Source: Favolaschia claudopus
Taxonomy: Eukaryota; Basidiomycota; Agaricomycetes; Agaricales; Mycenaceae
DNA: 64,000 nt
Direction of reading: 5' to 3'
Assembly (NCBI GenBank): GCA_037176885.1
Contig: JAWWNJ010000112.1
Location: 248,001 to 312,000 of the forward strand
The notes under the pieces were generated by a model. That model saw only the letters and a program-made list of their open reading frames with translations, did no database searches and was not told where the DNA came from. The position numbers and the translations under genes were made by a program. This document shows positions 22,951 through 34,447 of the stretch, in pieces (within the stretch, counting starts at the first letter, position 1; each line of letters begins with the position of its first letter).

Positions 22951-23517
22951 CAAATGTAATATGATTTGTATGCCAGTTCCTGGCCTACAGTAGGGCGAGC
23001 TTGCGCAGATTACAGACGCGGATATTTTTAGGCCGAACTGATTTGGCTGCAAATTGGAATTCAGAGTCCGAGACTGTCTTCTACTGATCCTGCAATCAGA
23101 GAAGTACAAAGAACAGGGCGGAAGAAATTGATGTAAAATTCTTGGTAGTAGAATGTAGTACAACCCATGAACTCAGCAGTGTCTATGCATGGGAGCAGGT
23201 TCAATCAGTGCAGCACATGCTTCCATCAGACAGGATCAAGCAGTGTTGCCGAAAGATCAGCAGGAACAGCACGGCATTATACTGGAACAACGATTTATCA
23301 CGGCTTCATTGATCGCATCGGAAGTTACGATACCCATCAAAAAGTGCAAGAGCACAGCTTATTGCTTTTCAATGACGGCTCTGATAAAGGGGGAGCAAGC
23401 TCCCCCAAATTACTATAGTGCTGGGCGACTTTCAGCCGTTGGAAATCAATCCAACAACGGTTCAAGATGCAGCAAGTCCGGGACTGCATACTGACAATCA
23501 CGCATCTAATGAACGGT
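22951..23517. other. Convergent 3' intergenic region, no gene seen
   Basis: Lies between the 3' ends of the LRR gene and the prenyltransferase gene. Only short unmotivated frames are present. It probably holds both 3' untranslated regions. Confidence 0.5.
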
Positions 23518-25108
23518 CTATCTCGACGGTACATGATCTCTCAGCCACCTAATAGTCTCCTCGTTCGCATTCAACAGCGGATCCAACCCGCCGAACTCCC
23601 AAGATTGAGCGATGGGGCCTTGATCAGGCAAATTTGGAGGGAATATCGACAAAGCTGCAAGAGATAGATAAGTGTGATATGGGTCTGCCAACTCGTCAGT
23701 CCCAGAATCATGAACGAAAACAGAAAGCTGACCTGGTGTTTCGTCTGGCATTTTAGCAATTCCACCAAACTTGAATTGGCAGCGCGAAATGAATTTGGCG
23801 TGCGATTCGGTGTCGATTAGGTCCACCGCGCCGAGAATCTGAAAGGAAGGTGTATACGGGAAGCCTCTGAATGCGGATATTCAAACCTTGAGCGCTGCAC
23901 CGCACCAAAAGCTGTAGCACGCGTCCGCCGGTTTGCCAGTTCGGCCACAGAAACCACCGGATCCATGTTGATTGTGAATGAGCCAGTGTATCGACTTTTC
24001 TCGTTGTTCTTGGGACAGAGGCAAGACACCTTCTGCTCGAGGGGCAAGGTGCAGAGACGCCAGCGCGATATATGTCGGTCCGCCTGAAGCGATTGTCAGA
24101 TTGACTTGTGTACTAGTGCGATCCACCCACCGGACGCTTCGCAGAACGGAGCCTGACCATAACCCCCTTCATACGTCTATCAGGAAGTAAGCGAAGTTCA
24201 AAATAACGGGTGGATCCTTACTCTGCACGTCTCGATGAACTTTAGAGCTTTCTCGACGTTGACCCCGGACCAGTCGTCGAGCATATCGCAGATGCAAAAG
24301 GCACAGTATAGTGTGCGCAGATCGGTTTCGCCGTTACCGGGGACGATGGAGAAGCTATTGGCTGTTGGAATTGCGACAACAAGATAAAACGTCCTGACCT
24401 TCCATCGTCTCGCTGGCATGCACGTATAAATTGGACAAGCCCAGCACGGTCTAATTTCGAAAAGTCATCTCGCAGAATGGCCAAGGCGAGCAAAGCAGTG
24501 TAGGTCATGACGAGATGGGGACCGTTGTAGTCTGCATACGGTTCCTGCGCGCTCTGAGCCGACGTTGATGCAGCAGAAGGAAACCAACCGGAGTAGAAGA
24601 GTCGGGGGTGGCGAACGGACTGGGCCTAAATCCAGTGCCGTGAACACCTTCTGAGGGGAAGTCAGGATTTGGAGCCCAGCTTTGAGGCACGAGGATAGCG
24701 ACGTGTCTGCTGCTCCCATATCCATTCCTTCCACGATATGCGCTCCCTTTCAGTCGTTTTTGCTTGTACGGCGTCGAGTAGATCAAGCGACCCCAGACAG
24801 TAGAAAATCAGAGCCAGTCTAAGAGTCTGTCAGAATTGTGGGTCCGTGCAGTAGATCCAGCATGCCGAGAAGAATCCAGCTCTGATTGAGACGCAGGCAA
24901 GCCAGACAGACAGCGGTTTACATGGCCGATGTGTCCCCCTCGCGCAAGTTTTGGGAGAGTCATGGAAAGTTGCTTTACTTACGTGATCGATCAAAACTGG
25001 ACTTGACCGCTTCACCAACAGTGGCAGATGCTTTTGGCTGCAAGTGTCCCTCTGGCTTGTTACATTCGACAAGTTTCTTTTTGGTTCAGCAATCGAGGGT
25101 CTATACAT
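23518..25108 (-). CDS. cdc43: Geranylgeranyltransferase type I beta subunit (Cdc43/PGGT1B)
   Basis: The beta subunit of protein geranylgeranyltransferase I, which attaches geranylgeranyl to CaaL C-termini of Rho-type GTPases. Visible features in order: LPLLVKRSSPVLIDHV; RCLSGLPASQSELDSSR, then LALIFYCLGSLDLLDAV; YTALLALAILRDDFSKLDR; QRDDGR; ETDLRTLYCAFCICDMLDDW; PTYIALASLHLAP; GSGGFCGRTGKPADACYSFW; and PYHTYLSLAALSIF. The zinc ligands of the family (Asp and Cys in ADACYSFW, His in PYHTYLS) are present, so it should be active. Several short introns are needed, and one appears to use a GC donor (near 24863). The start codon at 25108 is the first ATG and the N-terminal 30 residues are not conserved, so the start is less certain. 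The gene links to polarity through Rho/Cdc42. Confidence 0.87.
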
Positions 25109-25162
25109 CTCGTTTTTGTTCTCGGAGCAGTCAATGACTGAAAAATCAACAAAAGACCGGAA

Positions 25163-25189
25163 CCACTGATGGTGAAGCGGTCATCCTAC
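25163..25189 (+). repeat. tRNA-Gly 5'-half-like segment, copy 1
   Basis: Contains ATGGTGAAGCGGTCATC, close to the D-arm and A-box of the tRNA at 25741. No matching 3' half or acceptor stem follows, so it is not a tRNA gene by itself. Confidence 0.4.
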
Positions 25190-25310
25190 ATTCGAGAGTT
25201 TGGGTGACCCTGCACAGTCGAATACCACAGTCTTTCGCCGTATTACTTCAGCTTGCTCTCCCGCCTGGTGTTTTGATCTGCTTGGACTCTGGTGCTTCAC
25301 TGTTTCGCAT

Positions 25311-25340
25311 ACCCTGATGGTGAAGCCGTCAGCCTACGTC
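25311..25340 (+). repeat. tRNA-Gly 5'-half-like segment, copy 2
   Basis: Contains CTGATGGTGAAGCCGTCAGC, 22 of 24 bases the same as copy 1 over the shared core. No 3' half follows. Confidence 0.4.
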
Positions 25341-25740
25341 TGAGTATAGCTACTCCGGTCAAAGCTCAACTCTGGCTACACATTGGACAAAGTGTAACAT
25401 CCTCTCACTGTTGACTTCTTGCTGGTTCGGTAGCGCGCCCTCCCTCGCCCGAGCCGCGGCCATCTGCTTCAGATATTGTCGGCTCCGACGACTGCTCTCA
25501 ATTCCTGTTCTCTCCGTCAACTCCATGCTGCCGGGAACTTTCACGCACACTCCACCACTCACATCCAGACAGTCACTCCGTCCGCCCGACACCTAACCCA
25601 TGCTTCGACATCCTCCGCTCTGAAAAATACCAAATTGGGAAATCTCCAAAATATCGCATCAAATTTTGATGTGAGCTCTTTCCTCGCTTCCTCCGCTCTT
25701 TCTACCACCTCAACGCACCTTCCTCTACTCTTCCCAGCAC

Positions 25741-25854
25741 ACCAATGGTGAAGCGGTTATCATGCTTGCCTTCCACTTTCGAACACGTGACTTTCACGTG
25801 CTAAAATCGTGACTTCCAGCAAGCGGCAGGGGTTCGACTCCCCTTTGGTGTATG
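25741..25854 (+). tRNA. tRNA-Gly (anticodon UCC) with a 42-bp intron
   Basis: A full cloverleaf can be folded by hand. The acceptor stem ACACCAA pairs perfectly with TTGGTGT. The D-arm is GTGA/TCAT. The anticodon stem CTTGC/GCAAG closes a loop with TCC at positions 34-36 after the usual U33. The T-arm is AGGGG-TTCGACT-CCCCT, and 25854 is the discriminator base. The intron (25778-25819) lies between positions 37 and 38, the standard site for nuclear pre-tRNA introns, and contains the palindromic hairpin CACGTG-ACTTT-CACGTG. The T-arm GGTTCGACTCC fits a B box. Confidence 0.88.
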
Positions 25855-26531
25855 CTTTTTGAAGCGAGAAGGCGCTTCCCTGATGTGGTTTCATACCTTT
25901 TTCGACTCAGCCGTGAATCTAACCCCTCCCCGAAGTTGAGCGATAGCAGCACGGAAAAGAGCTCCGAAACACCCCTTTCAATCCCGATCGCGGGTTTTTA
26001 GGCCCTAGAATTCAAGTCAAACCGTAACCATGCAATGTGTATTCCTCGATTCATGAGTGGATTCCCTCGTTCAGGAAATGACTACATTACGCATTGAATC
26101 CGGTATCTCAACGGTTCTCTGACTGAGTTTTAGCGGTGTACATATGGCTGGCTTGCCGCTTACTGAAGCTGATTCAAAGTCTAGACATCGGAAATGCAAA
26201 CCTCACAGCTTGTTGTCGATTTGTCTGCGAAGACTCGACTCTCCTGATCCTACTCTGCTCGAGCAGCTCTAACTCATCATAGTGCTCGAAGATCCTGCGG
26301 ACCGATGTATCCTGAAACCTCCATCAAGTTGTCAGCGACCGGTTGACCTCCACTCACCCACATTTCTTTAGCTCAACAAGGAACGATTTCTTACTCTGAG
26401 ATACTCAGTCAAAACTACGCGTTACATAACATACAGGAAGATGCCAGATAGAGACATGAATGCGTAGAGTAAAGATAAATATTATGCAAAATGAGCGTGT
26501 GCGATGCAGAAAACATGGCAGAAAAAAGCGT
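25855..26531. other. Intergenic region, no gene seen
   Basis: Between the tRNA and the Bud6 stop. A short T run at about 25855-25861 could serve as a pol III terminator. The rest is unmotivated and probably includes the Bud6 3' untranslated region. Confidence 0.4.
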
Positions 26532-29500
26532 TCATGAAACGTCTCCAAACTCGGACACCCCTCCTCCGTTGAACATCGCCTTCAGCGTTTGATCATTTCT
26601 CTTCTGTCGTACCCGCTCAGTTTCCTCCGCACCGCCAGTCATCTTGAGCTTCTTCCCAGCAACAAAGTCGGTCAGCTCCGCTTGCATCTCGTCCGACCTG
26701 CTAGCAAGCTCCTTCTCCCGAGTCTTTTGGCTCGCCTCGATGGCCTTCATCCGCCGTTCAGGATCGACAGCCGCGCCACGTATTTCCATCATAACGGTAC
26801 TCAAACCACCATGCCCCTCCTCGGGAGGAGGTGGCCTGAAACCTTTCCTTCCGCCGCGATTGCCAATTGAGCCGGGCCCCCGAATGCTGACAATCTTTTC
26901 GACGTGTCCGTACACCTCTGCGAGCGCCTTGTGGTCTTCCAATAAATCCTCGAGGAACTGCTCCTGGTGCGTGAGGAATCCCTGCTCGTCGACGATATTC
27001 TGCAATTCCTCCTCCCACGTCTTCTTCCACATCGGCTTAATCGTATTGATGTGCTCCTTCAGACTCTCCAGCTCCGCCGCAACGCTCTCGATGTCCTTCT
27101 TGACATTCTTGAAATACAGTGGCTTGGGAGTGATCTGCCGCTTAATCACGTCGTCCTTGACGCCCTCGACGATGTCTTGGAGTTTCTCCACCTCCGTCAG
27201 CACGTTCTGACTGCGAGTATCCAGCTTCTTCTTGCCCGTATCGATGTAGCCCCTGGCCCCACCGACATTAGCACTGGCAAGCTGTTTGACCGATTGCGTC
27301 TGGCTCCGAAGCGAACCCAACGAATCTTTTGTCGACTTCATGAACTCCGTATACAGCTGTCGCATGACCCCCAAGTCTCGTCGTAGATTCTGCACTTCGT
27401 CAAATTGAGTCTTGAGATCCGTGACAACGCGAGATGAATAATCTGATAACAAAGAGCCGCCTGTTATTTGCGGTTGCAGCGACTGGCCGGTGATCTGAGG
27501 CTGCACCGGTGGAATTGGAGTCGGCGGGTTTTTCAACGAGGAACCCTCGCCAACGAATCGGGAAAGTCGGCGAGCAACGGTTTGGAATTGACGGTCGGAC
27601 GGTCGCATGGGCGCAGGAGTACTCTCGGCCAATGGTTGACCAACGATCGAAGGCAGGTGTACGGATTGCCTATTGTTGTTGACCGCTGTTTTGAGATCTT
27701 TGATGTCCTGCGATAGATGCGAGATCTGAGCGTCTATGTGCTGTTTGATCTGGTCGAGAGCTGTTGAACGAAATTAAACATCAAGACACAATCACGAGTT
27801 TGAAGAACGTACGCTCGATATTTAAAGAGAGCAAACACCTCTCTTTGACTTCTTCCATATCCTCCAGCTCATATTGAACTCCGCTGGACGGATCACGGAT
27901 GTATATGGCAGGGAAATTCTCGAGACCTGGGTTGTACGAGAATTTGTCGACGAAAAGTACCCGAAGCGAAGCAAAGGAGAGGCGCGTGTCAACCGTCACC
28001 TTTTTCACTTCTCTTCCTAGCTGTAGGAAAACTGTGACGCGAGAAGGATCCTGTGACGCGACAGCAACATCGGAAGCAGGCTGTTCAACGGGAGATGGCG
28101 TATGGAGGATAGGTTCGGGAGTTCGAGCTGGAGTCGCAGGAAGAGGGGGTACGGGGGGTGTCCCAGCGGGCTCTTGACGGCGCTCCGGTGTGCCAACAGG
28201 GCTTGCCCGAGACCGTGAATTGCTCCTTCCCAAAGGAGGAGCGACCGGTTCCTCATCGTCTACCTCAGTGAGCACGGCGAGATCACCTGGTGTGAGCGTC
28301 GATCCAGCGGCTAACGATCGCCTATTGGCAGCGCCAGCACCACTTCGCGTAGAACGCTCCCGTGTTGCCGGAGCACCTGTCATTTTCGAAATGTTATATG
28401 TCGAAAAACGCTTCGACGCTCGACGTTCCAAGGTGTCATTCTTTTTCAGAGCAGCAAGGGAATTCTGCACAGCAGGCGCTTGAAGAGCATCTATGGGTGG
28501 CGTGTCTGGTGGAGGTGAAGTAGTGCCATTGACGCGGTCGAGATCCGGGCTGGGACTCGAAGGCTCGACCACAACCGCTGGAGTGTTGAGTGGCTTATCC
28601 ACCAACGAATAGCGTTTTACGCTAGACGGAACACTTGGTGCGGGTGGTGGCACTTGTGTTTGGTCGTTGGGAGAGTTTGAGGCAATTTGGTGTTGATCTT
28701 GGAAGGAATCAGCAGGAGGCGGGTCAATGGGAGGCGGGACTGTTCGCGCTTTGCGGGACTGCGAATCAGTGCGCGGAAAGTCTTCTGGGTCCGGGGTAGT
28801 GTCAGGTTCAGCAGGCTGTTCTGTGATTGAGGGCGCAAATCCTCCCACAAATGCATCGAGGGAGCCACTATTATTCAGCGGCGAGCCATTGAGAGAAGGG
28901 GAAGCAGGGTCCCTGCGTCGACTAGACTGCTGTGCACTTCTACGCGAAGAGGTACTATCTCTATCTCGTAGGGTAGTGGTGGGAGTGGGGGGAGTTCCTT
29001 CACCTTCCGTGAAGTTTGTCCGAGAGAGCTGGGAGCGATGAGATCCCTCTCGGCGCGAGCGCGAAGAGCGGCTTTCGCGATCTCCGGAGTGCTCAGACCG
29101 ATGGCGCTGATCAGAGACTATGCGTCGGTAGATGGACTGCTTGCCGCGAAGGCCTTGCAGCAAATTCGTTATTATTTGCCGCACGGTGGGGAGGTAAAGC
29201 TCGAGATTATCGGCAGTAGCGTCTTCCGCTAGGCATTGCTCCAATACGTTTCGTAGGTCATCCGGAACGGTCATTAGTTCACTTGATAGAGCGACTTTGT
29301 CAAAAACAATCAATGAACCAGAGATTGTGATATGACGCACCTCATATCGATATTGAAAGCTGCAAATGCAGCGACTGCAGCATTGAAGTCGTTTCCCAGC
29401 CGAACGTACACGTCGCTGACATTAGTTTCGTCAATCTTCAGTAAACTCCATTGCGTGAGCGACTCCAGAAGTTGCTTGATAGACACAAGTAGACGAGTCA

Positions 29501-29639
29501 CTGCAGATTCAACGGCAGGCTGCCCCAAAGTCAACTAGGACCCCAGAGTAGGATACATATCGGAACACACATGTGCAGCACTTCTGGAGCCTCCGCGTTC
29601 ACTCCTGCTTGAGGTCGAGTGGGTTGAAGACGACGACAT
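26532..29639 (-). CDS. bud6: Bud6/Aip3-like actin and formin regulator
   Basis: The polarity factor Bud6 (Aip3) binds actin and cooperates with formins at growth sites. The first exon is short and Ser-rich (ATG at 29639). A helical N-terminal block follows: TLGQPAVESAVTRLLVSIKQ, NVSDVYVRLGNDFNAAVAAF and DDLRNVLEQCLAED. Then comes a long Ser/Pro/Arg-rich linker. The Aip3 region begins with VTVFLQLGREVKKVTVDTRL, IYIRDPSSGVQYELEDM and the coiled coil IEALDQIKQHIDAQISHLSQ. It continues over about 300 residues (DLRRDLGVMRQLYTEFMKST and so on), with GPMWK-like IKPMWKKTWEEELQNIVDEQ near 27050-26980. I infer about three introns. The C-terminal 60 residues are basic and Met-rich. The length is in the range of the family. 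The frame is intact throughout, so it should be functional. Confidence 0.86.
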
Positions 29640-29821
29640 GTTGGTCTCGCGCCGTGAGCTGGAGCTTCCGGCGGCTGGATTTGAAGGCAAGGTAGACCTA
29701 TTAGACATGGGAGTTACAGTTGAAGCCACTGGACGCGCGGTACATAGAATCGCACAGAAAGTGTGTGCTGTGACTGAGGTCACTCCGGTCACAAAGCAAT
29801 TTCTCCTTCTCCGCTCATTGT

Positions 29822-31367
29822 ATGAGGTGAATCTCATGCCTGCTACTGCTACGATCTTTCTACACCATTGACACGACCGAACAGAAAACATTCAGACTTC
29901 AATGGCCATTCCCCTTCACTCGGTTTGCCGACCGAAGTCCTTGCCGAAATCTTCGAGTTCGCATGTCCACTAACAGTCTCACATGTCTGCCGCCTCTGGC
30001 GCAACATCGCACTCAGCCTCCCCAGATTTTGGGCTGACAATATTGACTATCACCACGACCACACCGAGCTTGTCCAAGAACAGTTACGCCGCGCATTCAA
30101 ATTTCCTGTAGCGATCAAACTTCATTCTCCCATGAATTATCATCGTGGCATTCAGAACCTTCATCTCGCATTAACAACATCCGCCGTTCACACTCTCGAC
30201 ATTCAGGGCCCTCCGAAAATGTTTGACGAGATCTGGCCCAACTTGGATGCATCTGTACTACAAAACCTCTCCCTATTTATCCCCTGGGCTCGAATGCCCC
30301 AAAATACTCCCTACCCTGGGCCCGATTTCGAGCTGCGTGCTCCTCAGCTTCGCTCAGTGTCATTGTCCAATTTCGTTGTTTCTTGGGATGCGACGATTCT
30401 CACCAACCTGACGCGTCTCCGTCTTCATTTGTCCACCTCGCAGTTTGCCTCATCGATGTCTCAAATTCTCGAAATGTTATCTTGCTCTCCCAAGCTATTG
30501 GAGCTCAATCTCATCCATGTAATCGAAGCTTCTTCTCGACTTCCTTCTTCCGAGTCAGTTGCTGTTGTCGCTCTGTCCCACCTTGCAGCATTCGTTCTCG
30601 ACGAGGACATAAGAAACACTGTGTTCCTTTTGCGTCACCTTGTAGTCCCGGCTGCCTGCGCACTCACACTCAAAGTCTTTCATCGGACTCAACACGAGCT
30701 CTCTGATTTAGGGAGTTCGATTTGCGCGTCTCCGCCAATGGTCAGGCTCTGCGTGGAAGGAGAACCGACCTCGATCGTTATTCGAGGATATACCGAATCT
30801 GGCTCCGCTAGCCCTCACAGACAGATAGCTTTGCGCACCGGTGGAGGATATTCCGCGAAAGAAATTGCGTCCATAGCAGGAACGTTTCTAGAGTCTTCCA
30901 CGCTCAGCACAGCGACTGCCCTTGAACTCATTTTTCCAAATCCTCATTCTGCAGCTATTCCTGTCGAAGGGTGGCAGCTATTCCTCGAAAGCTTCGAGGC
31001 AGTGAAATCCTTCGTGGTCAAACCCACCACTCCACACAACTTGCTCATGGCGCTCAGTCAATCTGCACAGATCCTCCTCCCCCGATTACGAAATCTCGAG
31101 CTTCAGAGACTCGATTCTTGTGCCAAATGTCTAGTCGACAGCGGAAAATCGGCTGGAACTCGTCTAGGGAGTTGGTGGCAGAAAATTGAAGTAATCGACG
31201 TAGCCGAGACAGCAGTCCTTGAAGCACTTTTGATCTGTCTGCAAACCCGGCAGCAGCTGGGGTCCAAAATCCACAGCCTTCGGATAACTCATAACGGACA
31301 ATGGTCTGCAGAGGATCTGGTGCCGCTTCACTCCGTGGTTAACAGTATTTCTTGCTGTATCTTATAG
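29822..31367 (+). CDS. F-box domain protein
   Basis: An F-box protein of the kind greatly expanded in Agaricomycetes. The F-box is at the N-terminus (LGLPTEVLAEIFEFACPLTV, then SHVCRLWRNIALSLPRFW), followed by about 430 residues of weak leucine-rich pattern (LTRLRLHLS, LLELNLIHVIE, LRNLELQRLD), so it probably recruits substrates to an SCF ubiquitin ligase through LRR-like contacts. The long frame has no ATG before the F-box. I propose a 5-nt first exon (29822-29826) and an intron to 29884, which yields MRKHSDFNGH and keeps the phase. This start is an inference. The stop lies inside the first copy of a 29-bp tandem repeat. Confidence 0.72.
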
Positions 31368-31430
31368 TTGATGATATTCCTTGCTGTATCTTGTAGTTGC
31401 CGATATTCCTTGCTGTGTCTTGTACTTCAA
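31345..31430. repeat. Three imperfect 29-bp tandem copies across the F-box stop codon
   Basis: Units start at 31345, 31374 and 31403, with the core ATATTCCTTGCTGTATCTTG. The first copy contains the stop codon of the F-box gene, and the next two lie in its 3' region. Confidence 0.85.
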
Positions 31431-31504
31431 ATGTAGCATCTTGAAATAGTAAAAGCATATTGCACAACATCCAACCTCACCCTATCGTACACGCTTCAGC
31501 AAAA

Positions 31505-34341
31505 TCATGTTCGTGCTCCTTTGCCAACAAGCACAACATCGTCGATTACGCTATCCTGGAAACCATCGTGCTCCGTTCGTTTATATCTGAAAATGAATCA
31601 GCCAAGAGGGCTCCGGAGTAAAGAATGTGACCTGCGTTCTGATTGTTTCCCCAAAGTCTGAAATATCGTATATCCGGAAGCGGCGGTCAAAACTGTTGTT
31701 AAAGAGTGAGCACGGGAATCAGAAAGATATGGATGAGACGTGCCCCAGCTTCCCGTATCCTGAATATGAGCTGGTACAGCATTAGATCACCGATAAAAGC
31801 AGTCGAGCCATGGAGAATTTTACCCTCCGCCGCCAAAACAGAACCTAGGACAGATTAGCGGTTAATATGAGCCATACAATGAACACTCACCAAACACCCT
31901 TCACGCGTCTACAATTCTCGGTAACTAGCAGGTCAAATCAGCAGAGGAATGACAGCAGAAGCTCGATACACGCACGATGACAGTGCCCATTCCCGATAAC
32001 CTTGACTTCCTGCGTACTGCTTGTGACATGATCGCTTTCCATCGCTTTGAGAATGCCCTTGTCGAAGAAACCATCGGAATCCGATGCATCACCCTTTGTC
32101 TCTAAACCGGATATTCCGATATCGAGGGGCCGTTTATTTGAGCCGATGTCTGCCTTATGGTATGTTTCCGGTCTATCGAGAAGAAGGAAATCAAGTTCAA
32201 GGGCTGAGAATAGGAGAAAGGAACACAAACAAAGGCATGTGGAAGAACATCATGGCATTGGGTTTCGCCAGCTTGCCCATTTGGGGTGCGAGCTGGTCAT
32301 CGCCTTGGCGCCGCCATATGTGGCCCAAGTCTTTCCCGGTATCGGGGGTGAAAGGGCGTTGGATGGGTTCGATGGAAGCTGGAGGACAGGTCAATACGTT
32401 GATGGCAAGAGGGAAAACAATATATGTACCAGACTCTTGCAAGAACCAGTCCGTTTGGCTCTATACAATATATTAACGAGGTGAGCTGGAAAACAGATCT
32501 GGGAACGCCTGACCTGCCGAATCCAATCATAGGCGGTTGGCTGGAACCAACCCCAGAAGTTGTACGCCCCTTTCGAGTAGCTCCCCGAGTCCAGGAAATA
32601 CAGAGTTAACAGATGTGTTTTACTCCTAGAAGCAAAGTAGGTATTGTGCAGCTCATAAATTAGCAATTCGACTCACGCGTCTGCACTTCGGACTTTGAGC
32701 AGGTAATTGCCTACCCCGTGGATATCTTTGGGCCCGGCTTGTACAAGACTGTATGGAAGCGACTGCATCAATCGCACTTGCTCTGCCTTAGCCACGTATC
32801 CTGTTTCTTCGTCGTGGTTCCCGAAAACTACCGCCTATGAAATATCTATTAAAGCGAAGTGAAACTAGCACAAAAACATTTACCCATGGAATTCCCGCCT
32901 CTGTGACGGCCCTAGAAAATTTGGCCAGGACTGATTTGGGATCCCAAGAGGTCCCTTGACCATTCAGTTGATCCCCAGTAAATACAACAAGATCAGGTTT
33001 CTCGATAGAGAGGACCGTGGCAATCAGGGAAGTGGTTGTTAGATTATCGGATCCAGGACACGCCAGCGAAGCGGGAGTGTGCCGACAAACTCCAGCGGAG
33101 GTCGAATAATGTAAATCGGCTATCTGGAGCTGTGGAGGAGTCAGTAAGTCCCTCGATACGCTGAAGAGCAGATTCACGATTTTAAAGCGTCCGTCTCGAG
33201 AGAAGTGGAGAGGCGGAGCTCTGGGCGGCACTGCGACGAGAGTGAGAACTGAGGATGAGTAGGAAAAGAGAAAGCATTGTACACTTGACACCGCGCCTCA
33301 CCGTCAACCAAGTGGTCTCAACATCGTTCCGATGAAGCATTGTTGCCGGCACCAACTTTTCGAAACCATACCACGGGATATCATCGCCATACAGAACATC
33401 CAACTCGGTGATGATGTTTGAACGTTCTTCGACCGTCATCTCACCCGAGGTTTTCCCTACTTTGTACCACATGTAAAGTGCAGGCGCGCCCATCACACCG
33501 GTGCGCAAGGAAAGTGGGACTTTCTTCCAACCGCCGTCAGACGGCGAAGGGGACTCAGATTCCGAGAAGAGCTTGATGTCTGTGATCAAGCTGACATCTT
33601 GTCGTCTGCGCTGAGATGAGCGAAATGAAAGTCGAGGCAGCTGGACCTCATACCTCGTTCGACGGTAGAATATGTTCTAAAAAATGCAATGTCAGAGGCA
33701 GATTTAAGAAGTAGGGGATTGCGCACCAGATAGCCCGCAAAGTATCCGGCTTCGTAGTTGAGATTCCTGTCGTGACGTTAAGTGCAGAACCAGAACAGAT
33801 ACTCCACAAACAAACCTATCAACTCTGACCCAGTTGCCTCGGATAGCATCTTTCTCAGAGGTAGTGTCGGGATCGCAGAGTTTGGAATTAAGACGAGGGT
33901 TGACGAAACAACGCGTTACAGCAATTTCGGAAACTGTGATCATCCATTTCATCGGCAGTGCACGAGTGGTTTCCAGGACGCACGTCCAGTATCGTGGGGC
34001 ATTAAGGGAGCCCACACATCCAGAGGGAGGCTAGCCTGGTCAACGACTTCCTCGGTTGTTGTCACGTTCCACCAATCGACGCCATGTGGTGTTTGTCCGA
34101 CGTTGGGTGTTTGGGGAGGGCTCGACACAGTACCTTCAGTGGTGTTGGTGGAACCAAGACTCTGAATATCAATGGTGTCCCAAGACTGCCAACCGAGTCG
34201 TTGTAATATGCCAGGTCCGGGAGTCGGTTGATAGAGAATAAACATGAACATAAGCATAAGACAGAATGAAATGAATGTGAGGCCGGGGACCGAGACGTTT
34301 CGTAGCCAACGGCCAAGTCTGGCGAAAACTAGAAGAGCCAT
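31505..34341 (-). CDS. dcr2: Dcr2-like metallophosphoesterase
   Basis: A calcineurin-like phosphatase of the Dcr2 class. In yeast Dcr2 dephosphorylates Sic1 to promote START and also dampens the unfolded-protein response through Ire1. The protein starts with one membrane anchor (SVPGLTFISFCLMLMFMFIL), then a luminal region with N-glycosylation sequons. The catalytic domain shows FKIVNLLFSVS, the metal motif QIADLHYS, DLVVFTGDQLNGQGTSWD, AVVFGNHDEETG, GNGHCH near the C-terminus and FDRRFRIYDISDFGETI. The expected D-x-H, GDQ, GNHDE and GHCH metal-binding residues are therefore all seen. The last intron appears to use a GC donor, giving RTYKRTEHDGFQDSV and the stop at 31507-31505. Many introns, not all edges placed. 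The start is 106 bp from the divergent uL23m gene. Confidence 0.83.
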
Positions 34342-34447
34342 AGCGCGAAAATAAGGAAGCCCAGTGACTCTGAGTGAGCTCAGTGAGCTTGGAGGCAGTA
34401 AGTAAGTGGTGGGAGCGGGTGTGACTGTCACAACACGGATTTTCTGG

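Larger units (their letters stand above)
25109..25740. other. Intergenic region with two tRNA 5'-half-like segments
   Basis: No protein gene is supported. Frames of 60-90 codons around 25359-25751 have no motif. Two short segments resembling the 5' half of the downstream tRNA-Gly are listed separately. Confidence 0.45.
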
